This document shows, one piece after another, positions 43,311 to 53,484 of a stretch of 64,000 nucleotides of DNA. A program made the translations under genes and the position numbers. The first letter of the stretch is position 1, and each line of letters begins with the position of its first letter. Under the pieces are notes generated by a model, which was not told the DNA's origin, did no database searches, and saw only the letters and a list, made by a program, of their open reading frames with translations. Source of the DNA: Asinibacterium sp. OR53 (GTDB taxonomy: Bacteria > Bacteroidota > Bacteroidia > Chitinophagales > Chitinophagaceae); assembly GCF_000515315.1 (NCBI RefSeq), contig NZ_KI911562.1, positions 950,505 through 1,014,504 on the forward strand. The letters run 5' to 3'.

Positions 43311-46139
43311 ATGAAGTCCAGAGCTATACTTATACCAATTGTTTTTACCCTGCTGGCATTGCGATCGTATTCGCAGGGTGCTTATACCATCTCGGGTAAA
43401 ATTTTCGATTCGGTTCATGCCCAGCAACTGGGTGGCGCTTCAATCAGGGTAAAAGGCTCCAACCAGTTAACGGTATCTAAAGAAGACGGCAGTTTTGAAT
43501 TAAAGGTTTTTCAACGCCTGCCGATTACATTGCTGGTTTCTTATGTTGGATATCAACCGCAGGAGTTCCTGGTATCGGATAACAATGCATCGGCCGTATC
43601 GGTTTCTTTATATGCGCAGAATCAATATGCAGGTCAGGTGATCGTTTCCGCTTCGCGTGTATCGGAAAGTATCCTTAAATCGCCTGTTACCATTGAAAAG
43701 CTCGACCTGCGTGCCATCAAAGAAAGCCCGGCGCCCTCTTTCTTCGATGCGCTGGAGAATCTGAAAGGGGTGCAGATGACCACACTGAGTATTGGTTATA
43801 AAGTACCCAATACCCGTGGGTTTGCCGGTACCACCAATTCGCGCTTTCTTCAAATGGTAGATGGTGTAGATAATATTTCTCCCGGTATCGGCGCACCGGT
43901 GGCCAATGCGGTGGGTCCTACCGAGCTGGATATCGAAAGTGTTGAATTGATTCCCGGTGCGGCCTCGGCGGTGTACGGTCTGAACGCCATCAATGGTATT
44001 TCGAACCTCAAAACCAAGAACCCCTTTCAATACCAGGGCCTGAGTGTGTATGTGAAGCAGGGGGTGAATCATATAGATGGCAAGGATCTGTCGCCCTCCC
44101 TCTACCAGGAATATGCTATCCGTTATGCCAAAGCCATCAACAAACGGCTGGCATTTAAGATCAACGGATCTTATTCGCAAGGCACCGATTGGATTGCCAA
44201 CGATACTACCGATCAGTATTATACGGCTGGTAATAAAACCAATGCATCGCTGGGCATTGGGAAAGCCAGCAATCCGGCTGCCGACCTGATCAACACTTAT
44301 GGCGATGAATACAACAGCAATATGAAGACCCTTACGTTACAGGGCAAGACCTATGATGTAACCCGCACCGGTTACCGGGAGCAGGACCTTACGGATTATG
44401 CTGTAAAGAATTCCAAGATAGATGTGGGGTTGTATTATAAGTTCAATTCATCGCTTCAGGCTTCTTATGCGTACCGCATTGGTACTGTAACCAATAATTA
44501 CCAGCGCGGCAATCGGGTGCGGCTCGATGGTGAGCAGATCCAGCAGCATGCACTGGAAGTGAAAAACAACGATTTCTTTATTAAAGCCTATTACACACAG
44601 GAGAATACCGGCGCCAATTCTTTCAATTTCCGTCCGCTGGCGGAGAACATCGATATGGCTTTTAAAAAATCGCCACAGTGGTGGAATGATTACACCAGCG
44701 GCTTTAACACCGCCTTTGCGGCTAATGGCGGCAATATAGCTGCGGCCCATACTGCTGCCCGTGCCTTTGCCGATAACGGCAGATTCGTGCCCGGCACGGC
44801 TGCGTTCGACAGCGTGCGTAATAAGATCATTCATACCAATAACTGGGATACCGTTGGTGCACAGTTGTTGCTGCAATCTGCTTTCTGGCATATTGAAGGG
44901 CAATACGATTGGAGCAGTTTGATCAAAGGCATTCAACTGCTGACCGGCGGTCATTACCGCAGGTACATTGTTACGCCCGATGGCAACGAATACATCAACC
45001 CTGCCGTGCTTACCGATCCTAAAAGAGCCAATGATGATTTCTATTATTACAATTTCGGCGGCTTTGTGCAGGCTACTAAAAAAGTGCTGGACGATAAGCT
45101 GAAGCTCACTGGTTCATTACGCGTGGACAAAACCGAATATTTCGATCCGAAGATCAACCCACGTATCGCACTGGTGTATTCTCCTGCCGAGCAGCACAAT
45201 ATCCGTGCTTCTTACCAGAATGGTTATCGCTTTCCCACCCTTTTCGAAGGCTTTGCGTTTGTGAACAATGGCGGTGTGCGCAGGCTGGGTGGATTAAAAG
45301 TAACGGCAGGCCCGTTGAATGTATTCGAAAACTCATACCTGAATTCATCCGTAACTGCGTTTAAGAATGCAGTAAATGCCGATATCAGTAATGGTGTGAG
45401 CAAGAACACGGCTATCAATAATCAAAAAGGGTTACTGGTGCAGAGTACATACGGTTATATACAGCCGGAGCACCTCAATTCTTTCGAACTGGGTTACAAA
45501 GGCGTGCTGCTTGATAACAAACTGTTCGTTGATGCCGACTATTATTTTAACCTGTACGACAATTTTATCGGCCAACTCGATGTTACACAACCCATCAGGG
45601 GCACCATCGGCCAAACCGGCGGGTCTAACGATAGTACGGCAGCATTTGTATATGCCGGCGGTAGTTCTGTAAAAAAGTATAAAATGTGGACCAACTCCAA
45701 AAGCAAGATCAGCAACCAGGGGTTTGATATTGGTCTGAACTATAACTTTTACAGGAAATTCAATATCGGCGCCAATCTGGCCTATGCCCAGTTGGTTGAA
45801 GTGCACGCTTCCGATGCATTTACACCTGCTTTTAATACGCCTAAATGGATGGCCAATGTATCATTCGGCAACAGGCAACTGTTTAAGAATACCGGGTTCA
45901 ACCTGGTATGGCACTGGCAGGATGCGTTTTACTGGAACAGTCCGTTAGCCAACGGCACCGTTCCGGCCTACAATACCGTTGATGCCCAGGTGAATTACCG
46001 TTTTGTGAAAGCGAATACCACAGTTAAGATAGGTGGTACCAATATCTTCAACACGTATCACACGCAGTATGTGGGCGGCCCAGCTGTTGGGGGATTTTAT
46101 TATATAACCCTTGTATTTGATGCGAATAGAGGGAAATAG
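43311..46139 (+). CDS. TonB-dependent outer-membrane receptor
   Basis: A 942-residue receptor: signal peptide (ends LRSYSQ), carboxypeptidase-regulatory-like domain (about 24-105, GKIFDSVHAQQLGGASIRVK), TonB box/plug (about 110-230, VIVSASRVSESILKSPVTIE; then GAASAVYGLNAINGISNL) and a 22-strand-type barrel ending in GGFYYITLVFDANRGK. No SusD partner follows, so it is not a SusC-type starch receptor. The substrate is not readable. Shared operator sequence with the convergent cysH-cysI operon suggests import of a sulfur source, perhaps an organosulfur compound; this is inference. Confidence 0.93.
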   Translation: MKSRAILIPIVFTLLALRSYSQGAYTISGKIFDSVHAQQLGGASIRVKGSNQLTVSKEDGSFELKVFQRLPITLLVSYVGYQPQEFLVSDNNASAVSVSLYAQNQYAGQVIVSASRVSESILKSPVTIEKLDLRAIKESPAPSFFDALENLKGVQMTTLSIGYKVPNTRGFAGTTNSRFLQMVDGVDNISPGIGAPVANAVGPTELDIESVELIPGAASAVYGLNAINGISNLKTKNPFQYQGLSVYVKQGVNHIDGKDLSPSLYQEYAIRYAKAINKRLAFKINGSYSQGTDWIANDTTDQYYTAGNKTNASLGIGKASNPAADLINTYGDEYNSNMKTLTLQGKTYDVTRTGYREQDLTDYAVKNSKIDVGLYYKFNSSLQASYAYRIGTVTNNYQRGNRVRLDGEQIQQHALEVKNNDFFIKAYYTQENTGANSFNFRPLAENIDMAFKKSPQWWNDYTSGFNTAFAANGGNIAAAHTAARAFADNGRFVPGTAAFDSVRNKIIHTNNWDTVGAQLLLQSAFWHIEGQYDWSSLIKGIQLLTGGHYRRYIVTPDGNEYINPAVLTDPKRANDDFYYYNFGGFVQATKKVLDDKLKLTGSLRVDKTEYFDPKINPRIALVYSPAEQHNIRASYQNGYRFPTLFEGFAFVNNGGVRRLGGLKVTAGPLNVFENSYLNSSVTAFKNAVNADISNGVSKNTAINNQKGLLVQSTYGYIQPEHLNSFELGYKGVLLDNKLFVDADYYFNLYDNFIGQLDVTQPIRGTIGQTGGSNDSTAAFVYAGGSSVKKYKMWTNSKSKISNQGFDIGLNYNFYRKFNIGANLAYAQLVEVHASDAFTPAFNTPKWMANVSFGNRQLFKNTGFNLVWHWQDAFYWNSPLANGTVPAYNTVDAQVNYRFVKANTTVKIGGTNIFNTYHTQYVGGPAVGGFYYITLVFDANRGK

Positions 46140-46153
46140 GGAATAAAGAATAT

Positions 46154-46199
46154 AAAAAAGAGTGGGGGGTTTCAAAATCTGAAACCCCCACTCTTTTTT
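46154..46199. terminator. Bidirectional terminator between receptor gene and cys operon
   Basis: An inverted repeat of 19 pairs (AAAAAAGAGTGGGGG-TTTC and complement, one bulged G) with loop AAAATCT ends in TTTTTT on both strands. It closes both the receptor gene and the converging cysI. Confidence 0.9.
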
Positions 46200-46200
46200 G

Positions 46201-47868
46201 TTAATTGGCTAGTTGTTTTCTAAACACATAATCGCCGAAATGTTCATCAGCTGTTTTACCGGCTTTATAATCGCTGAACAGGTGATCCAATTCCTGCAGA
46301 ATGGCTTTTTCATTGAGGTTCTCTTTGTATTTTTTATTCAACCGCTGACCGTAGCGGTCGCCGCCAATGTGCAGGTTATAAAGACCGGGAGCGGTTCCAA
46401 TGAGTCCGATCTCTGCGGCATAAGGTCTTGCGCAGCCATTGGGACAGCCGGTCATGCGCAATACGATATCATCATCCGATAAACCGTATTGCTGCAAGAG
46501 CGGTTCGATCTGGTCAATGAGTTTGGGCAGGTAACGCTGGGCTTCGGCCAGTGCAAGCGGACAGGTAGGCAAAGCCACACAGGAAATCGCATTCTTACGC
46601 AGGGCAGATGCCGCATCGGTAGCCTGGATGATACCAAATTGATTCAACAGGTCTTCAATGTGCTTTTTATCGCTTTCTTTGATATCACTCAAGATCAGGT
46701 TCTGGTTGCTGGTAAAACGAAAATTGGCTTTACCGGTTTGGGCGATCTCGAGCAATGCAGTTTTCAAAGGCACTTGCTCGCTGTCGGTAACCCTTCCATT
46801 CTCGATGAATAAAGTATAGTGCCAGTTACCTTCATAGTCTTTGAACCAACCATAACGGTCTTTTCTTTGGGTAAACTCGTAAGGTTTGGGATCTTCGATA
46901 GGAAAGCCGCAACGTTTTTCCAGTTCTTTGCGGAAAGCTTCCACACCCATATTGTCGAGTGTGTATTTCATGCGCGCAAGTTTCCGGTCGCTCCTGTTAC
47001 CATAATCGCGTTGAATGGTGAGGGTTTCATATACAGCCTTGAGCGTTTTCTCTTCGGTGTCGGTAAAACCAATAACAGTGGCCAGCCGCGCATAGGTATC
47101 GGCGTTGCCGTGCGTGGTAGATAAACCGCCACCTACGGCAATATTGAATCCTTTCAGCTTGCCATCTTCAATAATAGCAATCAATCCCAGATCATTGGCC
47201 AGTACATCCACATCGTTGTTGGGCGGAATGCAAATGCCTATTTTGAATTTCCGGGGCAGGTAGCGATCCTGGTATAAAGGATCGGTCTCAGTATTTTCGG
47301 CAATCTTTTCTTCGTCGAGCCATACTTCGTAAAAAGCCCTTGTTTTGGGCAGTAAGAGCCGGCTGATCCTGTCGGCATACGCATGAATACTTTTATGCAA
47401 TGGCGATTCGGCGGGGTGACTCGTACAGGCCACATTCCTATTCACATCGCCGCAGGCGGCAATGGAGTCGAGCTTTACTTTGCTGAAGTTTTGATGCGTG
47501 GGCTTCACATGGTTTTTGAGGATACCATGCAGTTGAATGGTTTGGCGGGTAGTGATCTTGATCACACCGGTAGTATATTCTCCTGCTACATGGTGTGCAG
47601 TGATCCATTGTTCAGGCGTTAAGAGGCCGCCGGGAATGCGCAGCCTGACCATGAAGGAATACAATTTATCCAGTTTCTTAGCGGCCCGCTCTTCGCGCAA
47701 ATCGCGGTCATCCTGCAAGTACATGCCGTGGAACTTCACCAATGCCTGATCCTGTTCGCGTATAGCGCCTGTGATCTCATCCTGCAAACTTTCTTTCAGT
47801 GTGCCGCGCAAACCATGACTGGCTGTTTTGATGTGTTCAATGGCTGATAATTTTTCCTGCTTGCTCAT
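46201..47868 (-). CDS. cysI: Sulfite reductase hemoprotein subunit
   Basis: Reduces sulfite to sulfide with siroheme and a 4Fe-4S cluster. Both halves of the sulfite/nitrite reductase repeat are present. The cluster-binding cysteines lie in CVALPTC (about 430-435) and GCPNGC (about 472-477). RITTRQTIQ-like KITTRQTIQLHG and NVACTSHPAE motifs bind siroheme. The length (555) suits the bacterial beta-subunit. It is the last gene of the operon, 18 bases after cysJ, which supplies electrons. Confidence 0.95.
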   Translation of the reverse strand: MSKQEKLSAIEHIKTASHGLRGTLKESLQDEITGAIREQDQALVKFHGMYLQDDRDLREERAAKKLDKLYSFMVRLRIPGGLLTPEQWITAHHVAGEYTTGVIKITTRQTIQLHGILKNHVKPTHQNFSKVKLDSIAACGDVNRNVACTSHPAESPLHKSIHAYADRISRLLLPKTRAFYEVWLDEEKIAENTETDPLYQDRYLPRKFKIGICIPPNNDVDVLANDLGLIAIIEDGKLKGFNIAVGGGLSTTHGNADTYARLATVIGFTDTEEKTLKAVYETLTIQRDYGNRSDRKLARMKYTLDNMGVEAFRKELEKRCGFPIEDPKPYEFTQRKDRYGWFKDYEGNWHYTLFIENGRVTDSEQVPLKTALLEIAQTGKANFRFTSNQNLILSDIKESDKKHIEDLLNQFGIIQATDAASALRKNAISCVALPTCPLALAEAQRYLPKLIDQIEPLLQQYGLSDDDIVLRMTGCPNGCARPYAAEIGLIGTAPGLYNLHIGGDRYGQRLNKKYKENLNEKAILQELDHLFSDYKAGKTADEHFGDYVFRKQLAN

Positions 47869-47886
47869 AATACCTGTTTTATAGGA

Positions 47887-49599
47887 TCAATACACGTCTT
47901 TTGCGTAGCGCCCTTCTGTTTTTAATTGCTCGAAATATTTTGCTGCATCTTCAGCGGACAATTTTCCTTCCCGCTCGATAACGGTCAGCAGCGCGGCTTC
48001 CACTTCTTTGCTCATCGGATCTTTCTCACCGCAGAGATAGAGGTAGGCGCCGTTCTGCATCCATTCAAACAACTCGGCGCCGTGTTGCAGTATCCTGTGG
48101 TGCACGAATGGCTTATCTGCACTGTCTTTATGGAAAGCAAGGCTCACTTTGGTGAGCACATCGGTATTGAACCAGTTTTGCCATTCGGTCTGGTAAAGAA
48201 AATCGTCTGTAAAGCGGCCTTCGCCAAAGAACAACCAGTTGCGTCCAGCAGCACCTGTTGCATCGCGTTCTGCGGTGAACGACCTGAACGGCGCAATACC
48301 CGTTCCGGGTCCGATCATGATCACATCTTTATCTGCCGCGGGTAAGCGGAAGCGTTTGTTGGGTTGAATAAAGAAACTGATCTCATCACCCGGTTTTTTG
48401 CTTTCCAGGAATGAGGTGCCCAGTCCATACTGTTTTTCCCCGTTCACCGTAAACACATCTTGCAACACAGTAATGTGCACTTCGCCTTCGTGTGCGGCGG
48501 GTGAAGAAGCGATGTTGTAAATGCGCGGGGCGGTAGGGGTGAGTCCGAGTACAATGGCTTCGAACTGTGTTGCATCCTTCAAAGGATATTTCTGCAATAG
48601 TTCCAGCAAACCTACCCTTCCCGCCGGGATATCCTGTCCAACAATGGTTGCATATTGTTTAACAGATTTCTCCAACAGGTAAGTAATATTCAGCTTCTGC
48701 GTGAGCAGGTCTTTGATCGTAAACGTTTCATTTTTCCATGAAATATTTTTTGCCGGATCTGTTTGACTGAGGGCCAGTATCTCTTCCACGATCGCTGCCG
48801 GGTTTTCCGGTATGATGGCAATGGAATCGCCGGGGAGATATTCTACGCCTTCTGCTGCTATTTCAATATGGTATGTTTTCCTGTCTGAATTGTTGGCATT
48901 GAGATTAATACTGGAGAGTATGGTGCCGGTATAGGTTTTCTTACCGGCTGGTTTTTTCTGATCAGTAACAACCGGTGCCGCTACAATAGCCGGAACACCT
49001 GCATTATCGAATGATTTGAGCAAATCAGAAAACCAGCTATGCGCCAGCTCTTCATAATCGAGGTCGCATTTTTGCAGCGGAACGATGCGATTGCCGCCCA
49101 GTTTTTGCAACTGACTGTCTACATCTTCTCCTGCTTTGCAAAACTGCGGATAAGCCGTATCGCCCAGCGCCAACACACCAAATTTCAATTGCGGTATTTT
49201 AAAACCATTGTTGTGGATATGGTCGTAAAATTTTTGTGCCGCGGTAGGAGGTTCACCTTCGCCCTGTGTGCTGATCACGGTAATAAAATACTCTTCTTTT
49301 GGAAGATCGGTGAGGCGATACTGGTCAAGCCCCACCAGTTTGGTTTGTATCCCATTCTTCTTTGCCTTAGCGGCAAATTCCGTGGCCAGCTTTTTAGAGT
49401 TACCGGTTTCGGTGCCATAGGTAATGGTGATCTTCTTAGGTGCGGCCGCAGCAACACTTACAGGAACCGCAACGGCTACAGCAGGCTGTGGTTGCTGCCC
49501 CAGCAATGCAGATAAATAACCGTTGATCCAAATCAGCTCCTCTTTGCTTGACTCGCTGATCAGATCTGTCAGTAATTTGAATTTAGGCCCTGTTAACAT
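47887..49599 (-). CDS. cysJ: Sulfite reductase flavoprotein subunit
   Basis: Passes electrons from NADPH through FAD and FMN to CysI. The flavodoxin domain (about 55-200) has the FMN loop TYGTETGNS and STQGEGEPP. The FAD domain (RIYNIASSPAAHEGEVHITV) and the NADPH domain (IGPGTGIAPFRSF, ending with YAKDVY) follow. Length 570 is normal. The first 50 residues resemble the N-terminal extension of the family. Its start overlaps the cobA end by 17 bases. Confidence 0.95.
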   Translation of the reverse strand: MLTGPKFKLLTDLISESSKEELIWINGYLSALLGQQPQPAVAVAVPVSVAAAAPKKITITYGTETGNSKKLATEFAAKAKKNGIQTKLVGLDQYRLTDLPKEEYFITVISTQGEGEPPTAAQKFYDHIHNNGFKIPQLKFGVLALGDTAYPQFCKAGEDVDSQLQKLGGNRIVPLQKCDLDYEELAHSWFSDLLKSFDNAGVPAIVAAPVVTDQKKPAGKKTYTGTILSSINLNANNSDRKTYHIEIAAEGVEYLPGDSIAIIPENPAAIVEEILALSQTDPAKNISWKNETFTIKDLLTQKLNITYLLEKSVKQYATIVGQDIPAGRVGLLELLQKYPLKDATQFEAIVLGLTPTAPRIYNIASSPAAHEGEVHITVLQDVFTVNGEKQYGLGTSFLESKKPGDEISFFIQPNKRFRLPAADKDVIMIGPGTGIAPFRSFTAERDATGAAGRNWLFFGEGRFTDDFLYQTEWQNWFNTDVLTKVSLAFHKDSADKPFVHHRILQHGAELFEWMQNGAYLYLCGEKDPMSKEVEAALLTVIEREGKLSAEDAAKYFEQLKTEGRYAKDVY

Positions 49600-50440
49600 G
49601 TTTATTATCTTTAGCTGTATCGTCGTGTATGGTGCTTACACGACCTGTCAGTGGTTTGAAATAATGCTCTTTGCTGTAACTGTTGGCAATCCAGGCAAAC
49701 TGCTCGTGAAGCGCCACCACTTTGCCAATGATCACCAGGGAAGGCGATAAAAACACCGTTCCTTTCAGTTGGCGTTCATAATCATACAGGCTGCAAGTGT
49801 GGATGGTTTGCAGTGGCGTTGTTGCCTGTTCGGCAACTGCCAGCAATTTATCGGCGCTGATCTGGTGTTGTGTAAGTTTTTCAACAACGGTATCGAGTGT
49901 TTCGGATGACATATACCATACCAGCGTATCATTTGTTTCCGCCAGTTCTTTCCATTCTTCATCCGTCACTACATCTGATTTGTAATAAGTGAGGAAGCGA
50001 ACAGAAGTGGCATATCCTCTTGCCGTAAGCGGAATACCGGCATAAGCCGATGCACCGAGTGCAGCAGTAACCCCAGGAACGATTTCATAGGGGATCTGAT
50101 GGGCTACCAGTGTTTCCAGTTCATCCAGGATATTGGAAAATATCCCGGTATCGCCTCCTTTGAGCCGGACTACCAGCTGATGCCGGCTGGCATGATGTAC
50201 CAGTAATTCGTTGATGGTAAGTTGCGGAGTAGAGATCCCCCTGCGGCATTGTTTACCCACATATGTTACTTCTGCTCCAGGCTTCACATGCGCTTTGATG
50301 ACATCTTCACTCACGAGCCTGTCGGCCAGTACCACATCTGCCTGTTGCAAAAAGCGAACAGTCTTCAGGGTCACCAGTTCCGGGTCTCCCGGACCGGCTG
50401 CCGCCAATATCACTTTGCCTTTGGTGGGTTGATAGCTCAT
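49583..50440 (-). CDS. cobA: Uroporphyrinogen-III C-methyltransferase
   Basis: Makes precorrin-2 from uroporphyrinogen III with two methyl groups from SAM; the product feeds siroheme, the CysI cofactor. Family motifs: AAGPGDPELVTLKTVRFLQQ (SAM site), RLKGGDTGIF and GVTAALGASAYAGIPLT. It is a single-domain enzyme of 285 residues: the dehydrogenase/ferrochelatase module of CysG is absent and must be encoded elsewhere. The ATG at 50440 was preferred to a TTG 27 bases upstream. Ten bases follow cysK. Confidence 0.93.
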   Translation of the reverse strand: MSYQPTKGKVILAAAGPGDPELVTLKTVRFLQQADVVLADRLVSEDVIKAHVKPGAEVTYVGKQCRRGISTPQLTINELLVHHASRHQLVVRLKGGDTGIFSNILDELETLVAHQIPYEIVPGVTAALGASAYAGIPLTARGYATSVRFLTYYKSDVVTDEEWKELAETNDTLVWYMSSETLDTVVEKLTQHQISADKLLAVAEQATTPLQTIHTCSLYDYERQLKGTVFLSPSLVIIGKVVALHEQFAWIANSYSKEHYFKPLTGRVSTIHDDTAKDNKHVNRA

Positions 50441-50450
50441 ACAACTGGTT

Positions 50451-51362
50451 TTAGAACAATCCTTCAACAGAAAGATATCTTTCGCCGGTATCGTAGTTGA
50501 AGGTTAATATTTTTGATCCTTTGGGTATCTCGGATAGTTTCTTTGCAACGCCGGCAAGTGCAGCGCCTGATGAGACACCGATGAACAATCCTTCTTCTTT
50601 CGCAGCACGCTGTGCATAGCTGAATGCTTCATCCTTACCTATGGTGATGATACCATCGAGTATTTCCCTGTTCAGGATAGAAGGAATGAAGTTGGCACCC
50701 AGGCCTTGCAAGGGGTGCGGACCAGGAGCGCCGCCACTTAATACGGGCGACAATTCCGGTTCTACTGCGAACACTTTCAGTTGAGGGAATTGTTTTTTCA
50801 ACACTTCCGCTACACCGGTGATGTGACCGCCGGTTCCAACACCGGTGATGATATAGTCCAGTCCGTCGGGAAAATCTGCGAGAATTTCTTTCGCAGTCGT
50901 TTGGCGATGAACCTCTGTATTGGCAGGGTTATCGAATTGCTGCGGTACCCAGGAGTTAGGAGTTTCCGCTGCCAGCTCATTGGCTTTATCTACAGCGCCC
51001 TTCATACCTTTTTCGCGGGGCGTTAGTACAAACTCTGCACCGTAGAGCGCCATCAGTCTTCTGCGCTCGATGCTCATACTTTCAGGCATTACCAGGATAA
51101 TCTTGTATCCTTTCACAGTTGCTACCAGCGCCAGGCCGATGCCGGTATTACCGCTCGTAGGTTCAATGATCACACTGTCTTTCTTGAGCAAGCCCTTGGC
51201 TTCCGCATCTTCGATCATCGCCAGGGCAATCCTGTCTTTGATGCTGGCGCCGGGATTGCTTCTTTCCAGCTTCACCCATACTTCGTGTTCATTGCCAAAT
51301 AATTTATTGATCCTCACATGAGGAGTATTGCCGATCGTTTCTAAAATGTTAGCTGCTTTCAT
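50451..51362 (-). CDS. cysK: Cysteine synthase (O-acetylserine sulfhydrylase)
   Basis: A PLP enzyme that makes cysteine from O-acetylserine and sulfide. The PLP lysine is Lys42 in GASIKDRIA; the substrate loop is [10 protein letters not shown] and the phosphate-binding part is GTGGHITG. The C-terminal SGAALAG segment is also typical. Length 303. It follows cysE by 25 bases; CysE and CysK often form a complex. Confidence 0.95.
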   Translation of the reverse strand: MKAANILETIGNTPHVRINKLFGNEHEVWVKLERSNPGASIKDRIALAMIEDAEAKGLLKKDSVIIEPTSGNTGIGLALVATVKGYKIILVMPESMSIERRRLMALYGAEFVLTPREKGMKGAVDKANELAAETPNSWVPQQFDNPANTEVHRQTTAKEILADFPDGLDYIITGVGTGGHITGVAEVLKKQFPQLKVFAVEPELSPVLSGGAPGPHPLQGLGANFIPSILNREILDGIITIGKDEAFSYAQRAAKEEGLFIGVSSGAALAGVAKKLSEIPKGSKILTFNYDTGERYLSVEGLF

Positions 51363-51387
51363 GCTTTTATTTTTACAGTGTTTTGAG

Positions 51388-52221
51388 TTAAATCACAAAA
51401 TTTAAAGGTTCGGGAAAAGGGTCTTTGCCTTTGATGTGTATCTCGCTTTTATGATACACTACGGAATTCGCGGGCACACTGTGGGTGAGCCAGATATTAC
51501 CGCCGATGATACTACCGCTGCCAACAACGGTTTCGCCACCCAATATGGTTGCTCCGGAATAAATGATCACATGGTCTTCAATGGAAGGATGTCTTTTTTT
51601 GTTGGCCAGTTCTTTTGCCACATTCAAAGCGCCCAATGTTACACCCTGGTAGATCTTCACATGGTTACCGATAACGGTGGTCTCTCCGATTACTATGCCG
51701 GTGCCATGATCGATGGCAAAAGAAGATCCTATTTCTGCGCCCGGATGTATATCGATGCCTGTTTTGCTGTGTGCGTATTCAGAGAGAATGCGCGGCAGGG
51801 TTTTAATGCCCTGCAGGTGCAGTTGGTGTGCGATGCGATAAATAGCCGTGGCATAAAAACCCGGGTAAGCCACCAGTACTTCTTCGATGGACTGGGCCGC
51901 GGGATCGAACTTCAGCACTGTTTCTGCATCCAGTAACAATGCTTCGTACAATTCCGGCAGTTCGTAGAAGAAATGCTCGGTGTGTTGCTTCACCAGTTGC
52001 TCATCCCTGATCAATTCAAACAGGATGGCTGAAAAAGTATTCTGCAATTCCTGGTATTCCTGCGTCAGTTTTTCGGCAGAATCGTACCGGCCTTCATAAG
52101 AACCAAAAAGCAGGTTGAACAGATCATCAGTAAAACGTTCGGCCAATTCCTTATCGGGAAACCGGCTGAAGCGCTTCCTGTTCTTGTGAAATAAATGCTG
52201 TACGAAATCCTGTTTGGTCAT
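51388..52221 (-). CDS. cysE: Serine O-acetyltransferase
   Basis: Acetylates serine to O-acetylserine, usually under feedback inhibition by cysteine. A helical N-terminal region (about 1-140) precedes the left-handed beta-helix built of hexapeptide repeats ([20 protein letters not shown], then [19 protein letters not shown]). The catalytic histidine lies in AIDHGTG. Length 277, as in the EpsC/CysE type of Bacteroidota. Confidence 0.94.
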   Translation of the reverse strand: MTKQDFVQHLFHKNRKRFSRFPDKELAERFTDDLFNLLFGSYEGRYDSAEKLTQEYQELQNTFSAILFELIRDEQLVKQHTEHFFYELPELYEALLLDAETVLKFDPAAQSIEEVLVAYPGFYATAIYRIAHQLHLQGIKTLPRILSEYAHSKTGIDIHPGAEIGSSFAIDHGTGIVIGETTVIGNHVKIYQGVTLGALNVAKELANKKRHPSIEDHVIIYSGATILGGETVVGSGSIIGGNIWLTHSVPANSVVYHKSEIHIKGKDPFPEPLNFVI

Positions 52222-52232
52222 GATGGGTTATT

Positions 52233-53474
52233 TTATTGGATCATGCATGCACCAACGGTAACATGACTGGTCTCGTCTATCAATATCGCTCCTCCGTTCG
52301 TTCTTAATTTTTTATAGCTGTCATAAGCAATGGGCGAAGCGGTTTTGATGGTAGCCTTCACCACATCGTTCAATCCTACTTTTTCGGGGAACGCTTCCTG
52401 CTGCAATGAGTTCACATCTAGCTTATAGGTGATCTCTTTCACCACGCTTCGAACCGTTTTACTGTTCAATTGCAGGAGGTATTTATTTCCGGGGATGAGG
52501 GGTTTGTGGTCCATCCAACACAACAATACTTCTATCTCGTTGCCAACAGCAGGCTGGTTATCTGTTTTAACGATGATATCACCGCGGCTGATATCGATGT
52601 CGTCTTCCAGGTGCAGCACAACGCTTTGTGGGGCATAAGCTTCTTTCACTTCTTTGCCGCCTACTTCAATGGCTTTGATAGCAGAACTGATACCGGAAGG
52701 TAAAACGGTCACTTTGTCGCCCTTGGCGTAAACACCGCTGCTGATCTTTCCGGCATAGCCACGGTAATCGTGCAGTGCATCTGTTTGAGGGCGGATCACG
52801 AATTGTACGGGGAATCGTGCATCGGTATGATTGATGTCGTTCTCTACCTGTATATTTTCAAGAATATGTAAAAGCGATGATCCTTCATACCAGGGGAAGT
52901 CTTCACTTTTCTCTACAATATTGGCGCCGTTGATGGCGCTGATGGGAATATACGTAACATCGTTCAGGCCCAATGTTTTCGCTACTTCTGCGTAATCGAT
53001 CACGATGTTATTGTACACATCCTGGGAATTGTTCACCAGGTCCATTTTATTCACTGCTACTACCACATGGGGTATGTTGAGTAACGAAGCGATGATGGAA
53101 TGGCGGCGGGTTTGCTCTACTACACCATTGCGGGCATCGATGAGAATGATGGCCAGGTCGGCATTGGAAGCGCCCGTTACCATGTTGCGGGTGTACTGGA
53201 TATGACCGGGTGCATCGGCGATGATGAACTTGCGTTTGGGTGTGGCGAAATATTTATACGCCACATCAATGGTAATACCCTGCTCTCTTTCAGCGCGCAG
53301 GCCATCGGTCAGCAAAGCCAGGTCTATCTCTCCATCGGCTTTGTTCCTGCTTTGCTTTTCAATGGCTTCGAGCTGGTCGATCATGATCGATTTGCTATCA
53401 TATAATAACCGGCCGATCAATGTGCTTTTACCGTCGTCTACGCTGCCTGCAGTTATAAATCTTAATAAGTCCAT
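52233..53474 (-). CDS. cysN: Sulfate adenylyltransferase subunit 1 (GTPase)
   Basis: The GTPase subunit of ATP sulfurylase, which drives formation of APS from sulfate and ATP. G1 motif GSVDDGKST is at residues 10-18, DAPGH marks G3 and NKMD marks G4. The ATG at 53474 (MDLLRFITAG) was chosen because it leaves a normal 10-base gap to cysD; longer frames from 53498 or 53528 overlap it. At 413 residues there is no fused APS kinase (CysC), in line with an APS-reducing pathway. Confidence 0.93.
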   Translation of the reverse strand: MDLLRFITAGSVDDGKSTLIGRLLYDSKSIMIDQLEAIEKQSRNKADGEIDLALLTDGLRAEREQGITIDVAYKYFATPKRKFIIADAPGHIQYTRNMVTGASNADLAIILIDARNGVVEQTRRHSIIASLLNIPHVVVAVNKMDLVNNSQDVYNNIVIDYAEVAKTLGLNDVTYIPISAINGANIVEKSEDFPWYEGSSLLHILENIQVENDINHTDARFPVQFVIRPQTDALHDYRGYAGKISSGVYAKGDKVTVLPSGISSAIKAIEVGGKEVKEAYAPQSVVLHLEDDIDISRGDIIVKTDNQPAVGNEIEVLLCWMDHKPLIPGNKYLLQLNSKTVRSVVKEITYKLDVNSLQQEAFPEKVGLNDVVKATIKTASPIAYDSYKKLRTNGGAILIDETSHVTVGACMIQ

Positions 53475-53484
53475 GTGTTTGTTT